Below, piece after piece: positions 57,929-64,000 of a stretch of DNA of 64,000 nt. Every line of letters starts with the position of its first letter. Positions within the stretch are counted from its first letter, which is position 1. This DNA is from an uncultured Flavobacteriales bacterium (GTDB lineage Bacteria; Bacteroidota; Bacteroidia; Flavobacteriales_D; Parvicellaceae). The stretch covers positions 34,990 to 98,989 of the forward strand of contig CAJWDP010000007.1 in the NCBI GenBank assembly GCA_913030835.1. Direction: 5' to 3'. Made by a program: the position numbers and the translations under genes. The notes beneath the pieces are model-generated. The model was not told the DNA's origin, did no database searches, and saw only the letters and a list, made by a program, of their open reading frames with translations.

Positions 57929-57958
57929 AAAAAAAAAGCCCATCCGAAGACAGGCTTT
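57929..57958 (-). terminator. Terminator between convergent genes, best read for the barrel gene
   Basis: AAAGCC and GGCTTT pair (57935-57940 with 57953-57958) around an inner TC/GA step. On the minus strand the loop reads TTCG and a run of nine Ts follows. That ends the outer-membrane barrel gene 22 bases after its stop. On the plus strand TTTCCTTTT follows, so it may also serve the 183-residue gene. Confidence 0.75.
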
Positions 57959-57979
57959 CCTTTTATGATAGTACAATCA

Positions 57980-58600
57980 TTAAAATTTCATAGCCAAGCC
58001 GGCACGAACGTTTCCTCCGCCACCGATACCAAGCTCGACACCCGCTCCAATATTATCGGTAAAAAAGTAACGACCACCGACACCAAGTCTCATCGCTAAC
58101 GGATTGATACCTTCGATAGAAGTACTTGTCCCATCTGGATCATTGGTTTGAAACGCATAGGTTTTGTTTCTGTATCCAGCACCGAAAGTTAGGTATGCGT
58201 CGAAATTATCGCTTCCTACAAAGTGCCAGCTGAATTCGACCATAGCGCGAATTACACTTTCACTGTATTCATAGTCATACGCAACTGGAGCTCCGGAAGT
58301 ATCTACATCGGCTTCCTTAAAGTTAATCGAAGCTCCTGTAAAGTTTACATCAGCACCAATACCTATCTTTCCTCCAACCATGTATTCCAAACGGCCACCA
58401 ACAGGACCAATTCCAGAAATTCCAATATCACTGGAAGAACCGGCATTAGTATACGTCGTTTCCATTATACTTTTTGTCCAATTTGGAAAACCGTAGTAGG
58501 CGTCAATCAAAATGGTTCCTTTTTCAATTGCCTGTGCATTCGATTCGGCCGGTGCAAATAAAAACGCAGCAGCCGCAATACTTAGTAATAACTTTTTCAT
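57980..58600 (-). CDS. Outer-membrane beta-barrel protein (small porin-like)
   Basis: A 206-residue protein. The start at 58600 (KKLLLSIAAAAFLFAPAESNAQ) gives a textbook signal peptide; an ATG three codons earlier (58609) is also possible. The mature part is alternating strands: GTILIDAYYGFPNW, GPVGGRLEYMVGGKIGIGADV, VIRAMVEFSWHFVG, YLTFGAGYRNKTYAFQ, MRLGVGGRYFFTDNIGAGVELGIG, and it ends VRAGLAMKF, with the terminal Phe needed for barrel assembly. It resembles the eight-stranded OmpW/OmpX-size barrels of Bacteroidota. No partner is linked and the function is unknown. Confidence 0.82.
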   Translation of the reverse strand: MKKLLLSIAAAAFLFAPAESNAQAIEKGTILIDAYYGFPNWTKSIMETTYTNAGSSSDIGISGIGPVGGRLEYMVGGKIGIGADVNFTGASINFKEADVDTSGAPVAYDYEYSESVIRAMVEFSWHFVGSDNFDAYLTFGAGYRNKTYAFQTNDPDGTSTSIEGINPLAMRLGVGGRYFFTDNIGAGVELGIGGGGNVRAGLAMKF

Positions 58601-58740
58601 TTTATACATTTTAGGTTTGTGTCCTGACCTTCCATAATTCGTGCCAAAACAAATCGGAAAACGAAATTATTTGAAAAAGGTTCCATTTCTTTTTAAAAAT
58701 GATGAAAAGGAACAAACATTCACAACAAATCAATCACTGC

Positions 58741-61008
58741 TTAAACTCCCTGTTGCTTAATTAGATTGAGCGCAGAACCTGCATGAAACCACTCGATCTG
58801 AGAAGCATTGTAGGTATGATTTAAAGAGATGCTCTCTTTAGAACCATCTGAATGAACGACTTCAAGCGTTAGTGGTTTGCCCGGAGAAAACTCGGCCAGA
58901 TCCACAAAATTGAAAGTGTCATCCTCCTGGATCTTATCGTAATCGCTTTCATTGGCAAAAGTCAATCCGAGCATTCCTTGTTTCTTGAGGTTGGTTTCGT
59001 GAATTCGAGCAAACGACTTAACAATAACTGCAGCCACCCCTAAATGTCTTGGTTCCATAGCAGCATGCTCCCTTGATGAGCCTTCGCCATAATTATGATC
59101 ACCAACGACTACCGTAGATATCCCCGCTGCTTTGTATGCTCGCTGCGTATCAGGCACGGCAGCATATTCTCCCGTGAGTTGATTTTTTACGCAATCTGTT
59201 TTCATATTGAACGCGTTCACCGCTCCGATCAGACAGTTATTGGAAATGTTGTCCAGATGTCCCCTATACCGCAACCAAGGACCTGCCATTGAAATATGGT
59301 CTGTTGTACATTTTCCATGCGCCTTGATGAGCAATTTAGCGTTATTGATTTCCGTTCCTAGCGGAACAAAGGGCGTCAGTAACTGCAATCGTTCCGAATC
59401 ATCAGCAACGACAACATTTACTCCGGAACCATCAGCCTCAGGAGCCTGATACCCTGCATCTTCCACATCAAATCCTCTGGGCGGAAGCTCAAAACCAGTC
59501 GGTTCATCGAGCATGACCTCTTCCCCGTTAGTATTGGTCAGTGTATCCGTTGTAGGGTCAAAATCCAAACGACCCGAAATTGCAATGGCCGCAACCATTT
59601 CAGGAGAGGTAACAAATGCATGTGTATTTGGGTTTCCATCTGCACGCTTTGCGAAATTTCTGTTGAACGAATGCACAATGGTATTTTTTGGTGCATTTTT
59701 AGGATCACTATACCGTCCCCATTGCCCAATACAAGGACCACATGCATTGGTAAATATTTTAGCTCCCAGATCTTCAAAGTTCTGCAGAAGACCATCGCGC
59801 TCAGCTGTATATCTCACCTGCTCTGAACCGGGATTGATTCCAAATTCAGCTTTTGCCTCAACTCCTTTTTCAAAAGCCTGTTTGGCAATTGACGACGCCC
59901 TAGATAAATCTTCGTAAGAGGAGTTGGTGCACGAGCCGATCAATCCCCACTCTACATTAAGGGGCCAATCGTTCGCATTGGCCTTTTCTCTCATTTCTGA
60001 GCCGGCTCTTGTAGCAAGATCAGGAGTAAACGGACCATTCAAATGTGGTTTTAATTCATCCAGATTAATTTCAATCACCTGGTCAAAATAAGCTTCCGGA
60101 TTGGCATATACCTCATCATCACCGGTTAAATGCTCGGCAATTTCATTTGCTGCATCGGCAACGCCATCTCTTCCTGTTGCTCGCAGATAGCGCTCCATAG
60201 ACTCATCGTATCCAAAGGTCGACGTTGTAGCTCCAATTTCCGCACCCATGTTACAAATTGTTCCTTTACCGGTACAAGACATGGATTTCGCGCCATCGCC
60301 AAAATATTCTACAATCGCTCCCGTCCCGCCTTTTACAGTAAGAATGCCGGCTACTTTAAGAATTACATCTTTTGGCGAAGTCCATCCGCTTAATCTTCCG
60401 GTCAGCTTAACACCAATTAGTTTTGGAAATTTCAATTCCCAGGGCATCCCAGCCATGACATCAACCGCGTCCGCGCCGCCAACACCAATGGCTACCATCC
60501 CCAATCCTCCGGCATTAACCGTATGAGAATCCGTTCCAATCATCATTCCTCCGGGGAACGCATAATTTTCAAGTACCACCTGATGAATGATACCTGCGCC
60601 GGGCTTCCAGAATCCAATTCCGTATTTATTTGAAACTGATTCTAAAAAATTAAATACTTCAGACGACTGATTTATGGCATTTTGCAGGTCTTTATCTGCA
60701 CCGATTCTAGCTTGAATCAAATGATCGCAGTGGACTGTTGTAGGTACCGCTACTTTTGCCTTACCGGCTTGCATAAACTGAAGCAATGCCATCTGGGCCG
60801 TTGCATCCTGACAAGCAATCCGATCCGGAGCAAAATCTACATACGAATTTCCTCTCTCATAGGAAGCACTTGCATTCCCTTCCCATAAATGCGCATAAAG
60901 GATTTTTTCAGCCAATGTCAGGGGTTTACCCACAACACTTCGAGCAGCAGCAATTCTTTCAGGGTACTTTGCGTACACCTCCTTGATCATTTCAATATCA
61001 AATACCAT
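58741..61008 (-). CDS. acn: Aconitate hydratase (mitochondrial-type)
   Basis: A 755-residue TCA-cycle enzyme that interconverts citrate and isocitrate with a 4Fe-4S cluster. The cluster cysteines are in [14 protein letters not shown] (near residue 360) and [13 protein letters not shown] (near 425). Other family motifs are [44 protein letters not shown] and the swivel-domain [22 protein letters not shown]. The length (about 750) and sequence fit the mitochondrial aconitase group rather than the 890-residue AcnA or AcnB. The gene stands alone, with no other TCA gene next to it. Confidence 0.95.
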   Translation of the reverse strand: MVFDIEMIKEVYAKYPERIAAARSVVGKPLTLAEKILYAHLWEGNASASYERGNSYVDFAPDRIACQDATAQMALLQFMQAGKAKVAVPTTVHCDHLIQARIGADKDLQNAINQSSEVFNFLESVSNKYGIGFWKPGAGIIHQVVLENYAFPGGMMIGTDSHTVNAGGLGMVAIGVGGADAVDVMAGMPWELKFPKLIGVKLTGRLSGWTSPKDVILKVAGILTVKGGTGAIVEYFGDGAKSMSCTGKGTICNMGAEIGATTSTFGYDESMERYLRATGRDGVADAANEIAEHLTGDDEVYANPEAYFDQVIEINLDELKPHLNGPFTPDLATRAGSEMREKANANDWPLNVEWGLIGSCTNSSYEDLSRASSIAKQAFEKGVEAKAEFGINPGSEQVRYTAERDGLLQNFEDLGAKIFTNACGPCIGQWGRYSDPKNAPKNTIVHSFNRNFAKRADGNPNTHAFVTSPEMVAAIAISGRLDFDPTTDTLTNTNGEEVMLDEPTGFELPPRGFDVEDAGYQAPEADGSGVNVVVADDSERLQLLTPFVPLGTEINNAKLLIKAHGKCTTDHISMAGPWLRYRGHLDNISNNCLIGAVNAFNMKTDCVKNQLTGEYAAVPDTQRAYKAAGISTVVVGDHNYGEGSSREHAAMEPRHLGVAAVIVKSFARIHETNLKKQGMLGLTFANESDYDKIQEDDTFNFVDLAEFSPGKPLTLEVVHSDGSKESISLNHTYNASQIEWFHAGSALNLIKQQGV

Positions 61009-61127
61009 ATTCTTATCATTTGAATGGCGAATTTAAGAAAATGAAAGGATAAAGGAAATTGACTTTTTGATTATAATTAAGTACAATTTCCCCTCTAACA
61101 ACCCTTTGAATTCCGGGAAAAGAAAAT

Positions 61128-62219
61128 TCAGGCTGTTTGCTGTTCCTCCTTCTTAGGAAAAACAATTTGAAAAGAGGCACCATCCCGGCCATTTATATCC
61201 AGTTGACCGTCCAGCCGATCGGCAAAACTTTGTATCAGACTCAACCCCAATGAATCGCCAAAGTTAGGGTCAAAATTGTCGGGGAGTCCTTTTCCATCAT
61301 CAGAGAAACTGAACTTAATCTTTTTCTTTTCACGCGTAATTGATAGGACAACTGAACCGCCATTCCCGTCGAACGCATGTTCAACACTATTTGTCAATAG
61401 CTCGTTTATTAACAATCCACAGGTCAAGGCATCATCTACATTCATTCGATTCACAGCCAGATTCGTGTCTACTAAGATATTTTGCTCTTTAGTTCCTAGA
61501 GCGCGACAGAGATGGCTGATCAGTTTCGCTCCATACATCGTAAAATTGATCATTCCAGAATCCCCAAAATCGTATACGATATCATGAATGACCGACATCG
61601 CATAAATCCTTTTTTGACAAGTAACAAATGCTTCAATAGCATCTTCTCGCGTGTTAATTGTCTTAATCTGCAAACTCATTAAACTTGAAATAACCTGCAG
61701 ATTGTTTTTTACTCTATGGTGCGTTTCCTTGAGCAAAAGAGCTTTTTCACTTAACGTACTTTTCAATCGTTGCTCATATTCCTTTTTTTCCGTGATGTCT
61801 GTATGAAGACCGATCGATCCAACTACCTTATTGTCTACATCGAGAATTGGTGATCCACTGATCCTTAACCAGATCTCCCGGCCATCTTTTCTTCTGACCT
61901 TTATCTCGTAATTTTCCGAAATTCTCTGGCTCCTTTCCTTGACCTTTTTCCTCATGGTTGGAGCAGCCTCCTCCTTCAATAAAACATCGGCCGCAACATT
62001 TCCAACCAACTCATTATGAGTATAGCCGGTTATTTCACATAATCGATTGTTAACATACACAACCACTTCGTTCAGGTCTACGACCATTACACCATCATGC
62101 ATCATATCCATTAAGCGCATGAACAAGGGTAACTCATCCGTTCTGGTCAGATCGGACAAACCGCTTATTGCATTATTTAAAAAATCTGTCAATTTCTTTG
62201 CTGGCCTGTTCTTAAACAA
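61128..62219 (-). CDS. Cytoplasmic PAS sensor histidine kinase, HisKA_2 type, orphan
   Basis: A 363-residue soluble kinase with no membrane segment. A PAS domain lies at about 30-150 (MHDGVMVVDLNEVVVYVNNRL, PAC region WLRISGSPILDVDNKVVGSIG), followed by a HisKA_2 dimerisation domain with the phospho-acceptor histidine in KETHHRVKNNLQVISSL (near 175), and a HATPase domain (about 250-357) with LLINELLTNSVEHAF, FSFSDDGKGLP and GLSLIQSFADRL. This type is typical of stress- or light-linked relays. No response regulator is adjacent, so the partner must be elsewhere. The ligand of the PAS domain is unknown. Confidence 0.9.
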   Translation of the reverse strand: MFKNRPAKKLTDFLNNAISGLSDLTRTDELPLFMRLMDMMHDGVMVVDLNEVVVYVNNRLCEITGYTHNELVGNVAADVLLKEEAAPTMRKKVKERSQRISENYEIKVRRKDGREIWLRISGSPILDVDNKVVGSIGLHTDITEKKEYEQRLKSTLSEKALLLKETHHRVKNNLQVISSLMSLQIKTINTREDAIEAFVTCQKRIYAMSVIHDIVYDFGDSGMINFTMYGAKLISHLCRALGTKEQNILVDTNLAVNRMNVDDALTCGLLINELLTNSVEHAFDGNGGSVVLSITREKKKIKFSFSDDGKGLPDNFDPNFGDSLGLSLIQSFADRLDGQLDINGRDGASFQIVFPKKEEQQTA

Positions 62220-62300
62220 CTAGAGATTCACTTCATTTTAACGAATACTATTTCCAACTATTTTTTTCCGTAACAAGCCTTCACTTGCAACGAAAGCAAA

Positions 62301-62328
62301 AAAAAAGCATCCCGTGAACGAGATGCTT
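62301..62328 (-). terminator. Terminator of the rpsF-rpsR-rplI operon
   Basis: AAGCATC and GATGCTT form a seven-base stem (62305-62311 with 62322-62328). On the minus strand it is followed by a run of nine Ts. It lies 26 bases after the rplI stop and upstream of the kinase gene. Confidence 0.8.
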
Positions 62329-62353
62329 AATGTGATTAGTAATCATGCAACTA

Positions 62354-62800
62354 TTACTCTCCAACCACTTCAAAGTCAATCTCAACACTAACTTCTTTCT
62401 GTAGTTTGACAGTAGCCTTATAAGATCCGACCTCTTTTATCGTATCTGTTGCAATGGAAATAGCCTTTCTATCTACTTCATATCCTGCTTCTTTCAGTGC
62501 TTCAGCGATCTGAACCGTATTGACTGATCCAAATATTTTGCCTCCTTCACCAACTTTTGCACCAATTTTGATTGATGCATCCTGAATTTTCTCTGCCAAA
62601 GCTTTCGCTTCCTCCAACACTTTCGCTGCCTTGTGCGATCTTTGTCTAAGAGTTTCTTCGTGCATTTTTCTTGCAGAAGCAGTCGCTAAAATTGCCTTAC
62701 CCTGAGGGATGAGATAATTTCTTCCGTATCCGGCTTTCACCGTTACCAACTCATCCTTTTCTCCAAGGTGTTCCACGTTTGTTTTTAAAATTACGTCCAT
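62354..62800 (-). CDS. rplI: 50S ribosomal protein L9
   Basis: The 148-residue L9, which binds 23S rRNA and spans the ribosome flank. The N-terminal domain is complete (DVILKTNVEHLGEKDELVTVKAGYGRNYLIPQGKA). A long central helix follows, then the C-terminal domain (KIGAKVGEGGKIFGSVNT). It is the last gene of the classic rpsF-rpsR-rplI cluster, 14 bases after rpsR. Confidence 0.98.
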   Translation of the reverse strand: MDVILKTNVEHLGEKDELVTVKAGYGRNYLIPQGKAILATASARKMHEETLRQRSHKAAKVLEEAKALAEKIQDASIKIGAKVGEGGKIFGSVNTVQIAEALKEAGYEVDRKAISIATDTIKEVGSYKATVKLQKEVSVEIDFEVVGE

Positions 62801-62814
62801 GATTTAGCCCTTTC

Positions 62815-63084
62815 TTATTTTAACATATCGCCAACATATGGCATCAACGCTAAGTGTCTCGCTCTTTTGACAGCCTGAGTAACTTTTCGTTGGAATTTTA
62901 ATGATGTACCGGTAACTCTTCTTGGAAGAATTTTACCTTGTTCGTTGACAAATTTCAATAAAAAATCAGGGTCTTTGAAATCTATGTATTTAATGCCTGA
63001 CTTTTGAAATCTGCAGTACTTGTCTTTTTTGATCTCGATATTGATCGGTGTCAAGTATCTTATTTCTGATTGTTTTTCTGCCAT
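62815..63084 (-). CDS. rpsR: 30S ribosomal protein S18
   Basis: The 89-residue S18 that pairs with S6 on the platform of the small subunit. [21 protein letters not shown] and the C-terminal [25 protein letters not shown] are characteristic. Only one of the cysteines used for zinc in some S18 proteins is present. It is 23 bases after rpsF and 14 bases before rplI. Confidence 0.98.
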   Translation of the reverse strand: MAEKQSEIRYLTPINIEIKKDKYCRFQKSGIKYIDFKDPDFLLKFVNEQGKILPRRVTGTSLKFQRKVTQAVKRARHLALMPYVGDMLK

Positions 63085-63107
63085 GATTTAATTTTTTATT
63101 GCTCTAA

Positions 63108-63446
63108 TTATGCTTTTTCAGCGCGTAATTTTACCCGCTTTTCAGCATATGCTATAGCATGCTTATCTAATTTTACAGTTAAGAACCTTAAGATTCTCTC
63201 GTCCCTTCGAAAAGCTACTTCAAGCTTTTCTATTACGTCTCCAGAAGCCTCAAATTCCACAAGTTGATAGAATCCGGTAGACTTTTTCTGTATAGGATAA
63301 GCCAATTTTCTCATGCCCCAAAACTCAGAGTTAATGATCTTTGCCTTTCCATCCTTCAAAATCTTCTCGAATTTACCAGCTGCTTCCTTTGTCTGTGCTT
63401 CAGACAAAACGGGAGTTAAAATGAAAACAGTTTCGTATCGATTCAT
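63108..63446 (-). CDS. rpsF: 30S ribosomal protein S6
   Basis: The 112-residue S6. It begins [22 protein letters not shown] and holds the [26 protein letters not shown] core and the [18 protein letters not shown] block. It is the first gene of the operon. A perfect -7 element lies about 26 bases upstream, which leaves a leader too short for the S6:S18-binding RNA seen in other bacteria. Confidence 0.98.
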   Translation of the reverse strand: MNRYETVFILTPVLSEAQTKEAAGKFEKILKDGKAKIINSEFWGMRKLAYPIQKKSTGFYQLVEFEASGDVIEKLEVAFRRDERILRFLTVKLDKHAIAYAEKRVKLRAEKA

Positions 63447-63471
63447 AATTTTAAATAATTGAAATTGGGCG

Positions 63472-63479
63472 CAAATATA
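63472..63479 (-). promoter_or_regulatory. Putative -7 element (TATATTTG) of the rpsF operon
   Basis: A perfect TAnnTTTG match on the minus strand, followed by GCGCCC. The rest of the 277-base region to dnaX is AT-rich and contains only the dnaX promoter element. Confidence 0.55.
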
Positions 63480-63690
63480 CGCTTTTTCCTTATTCTTTCT
63501 ACTTAATTGAAAAACATAATAAATCCGAACTGATCTAAACTTATACGCAGCAGAAAAGGTTCAACAGAAATTGAGAAACTATTGACTGTATTTTTAGCCT
63601 AGAACTTGATGGTTGATCACAATATTGATAAGTTCCATTTTTCGTTAATTTTTTAATTGAAAACGCAACGTTAAAAGAAAACTAGATTTC

Positions 63691-63698
63691 TATCTTTG
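63691..63698 (+). promoter_or_regulatory. Putative -7 element (TATCTTTG) of dnaX
   Basis: A perfect TAnnTTTG match 25 bases before the dnaX ATG. Confidence 0.5.
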
Positions 63699-63723
63699 CT
63701 GAAGGCAACGTCAATTGCGAACT

Positions 63724-64000
63724 ATGAGCGATTTTATTGTATCAGCAAGAAAATACAGACCCTTATCTTGGGACAGTGTCGTTGGGCAGAAATCGATAAC
63801 GGACACGCTTTCCAATGCGATACAATCGAATCAGTTGGCGCATGCCTATTTGTTTTGTGGGCCCAGAGGTGTTGGCAAAACAACATGTGCGCGAATTTTT
63901 GCTCGAAGTGTAAATATGGAAAATGGAAAGGCGTTGGAAAGTCAGGACTTTAATGTTTTTGAACTAGACGCGGCCTCCAACAATTCCGTAGATGATATAC
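63724..64000 (+). CDS. dnaX: DNA polymerase III gamma/tau subunit (3' end missing)
   Basis: The first 92 residues of DnaX, the clamp-loader ATPase, read from the ATG at 63724 and cut by the right edge. The start is SDFIVSARKYRPLSWDSVVGQ. LAHAYLFCGPRGVGKTTCARIFARS holds Walker A (GPRGVGKTT), and FELDAASNNSVDDI is the next hallmark. In most bacteria a zinc module with four cysteines lies between these two blocks. Here the linker is short (VNMENGKALESQDFN) and has no cysteine, as in other Flavobacteriia I recall. An open frame over the same bases (63696-63953) is not the gene. Confidence 0.95.
   Translation, partial: MSDFIVSARKYRPLSWDSVVGQKSITDTLSNAIQSNQLAHAYLFCGPRGVGKTTCARIFARSVNMENGKALESQDFNVFELDAASNNSVDDI

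Noticed and set aside
63447..63471. S6:S18-binding regulatory RNA in the rpsF leader
   Set aside because: The leader after the predicted promoter is only about 20-25 bases, too short for the known structure, and I see no matching hairpin.
63696..63953. Open frame of about 85 codons at the right end
   Set aside because: The ATG at 63724 in another frame gives unmistakable DnaX (GPRGVGKTT, ELDAASNNSVDD), so this frame is a shadow.

Overview
The window looks like a chromosomal segment of a marine or freshwater Bacteroidota bacterium, most likely order Flavobacteriales (Crocinitomicaceae/Cryomorphaceae-like). The reasons are large secreted proteins with type IX secretion system (T9SS) C-terminal signals of both type A and type B, a PorP/SprF-family protein, a TonB-dependent receptor with a carboxypeptidase-like N-terminal domain, several perfect matches to the Bacteroidota -7 promoter element (TAnnTTTG) instead of sigma-70 boxes, and moderately AT-rich DNA. 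The genus is inference. I saw no tRNA, rRNA, CRISPR array, insertion sequence or prophage, so the segment reads as stable core chromosome with surface-protein islands.

Layout. 1-10205 (+): a T9SS surface-adhesin island of three large type B secreted proteins (the first cut by the left edge) with a PorP/SprF gene between the second and third. 10229-17332 (-): gyrB, then an outer-membrane barrel gene whose start overlaps the end of a 1056-residue TPR gene. 17536-22130: an FtsE-like ATPase (+), a glycosyltransferase/methyltransferase/glycosyltransferase cluster (-), and murB (+). 22140-27416 (-): M3 oligopeptidase with a DUF5606 gene, then a T9SS subtilisin with an orphan HsdR-N nuclease-like gene. 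27437-36260 (+): AMP nucleosidase, holA, TonB-dependent receptor, pyrG, yidC, DUF6438 lipoprotein. 36261-38633 (-): a TPR/PD40 protein and an EI24-family membrane protein. 38741-45361 (+): purB, a membrane protein with a TerB-like tail, a T9SS type A adhesin with a reelin-like module, and a lipoprotein MsrA. 45401-51257 (-): a fatty-acid beta-oxidation operon led by a MarR regulator. 51442-57141 (-): an RND efflux operon. 57372-64000: a small unknown gene (+), an outer-membrane barrel (-), aconitase (-), an orphan PAS histidine kinase (-), the rpsF-rpsR-rplI operon (-) and the start of dnaX (+), cut by the right edge.

How the genes work together. The adhesin genes and PorP/SprF form one surface-display unit. 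In the beta-oxidation operon the MarR regulator, a bifunctional hydratase/dehydrogenase, a thiolase and an acyl-CoA dehydrogenase cover the whole cycle; two near-identical palindromes lie just upstream of its promoter, and a UUCG-loop terminator closes it. The TPR protein and barrel are translationally coupled and probably form one envelope assembly. No clearly new defence or mobile system was found. The most interesting signals are the paired MarR palindromes, the apparent domain-shuffled adhesin, a reelin-like module in the type A adhesin, a 16-bp perfect palindrome before the TonB-dependent receptor, a membrane protein with a TerB-like tail, and a DnaX that lacks the usual zinc module.
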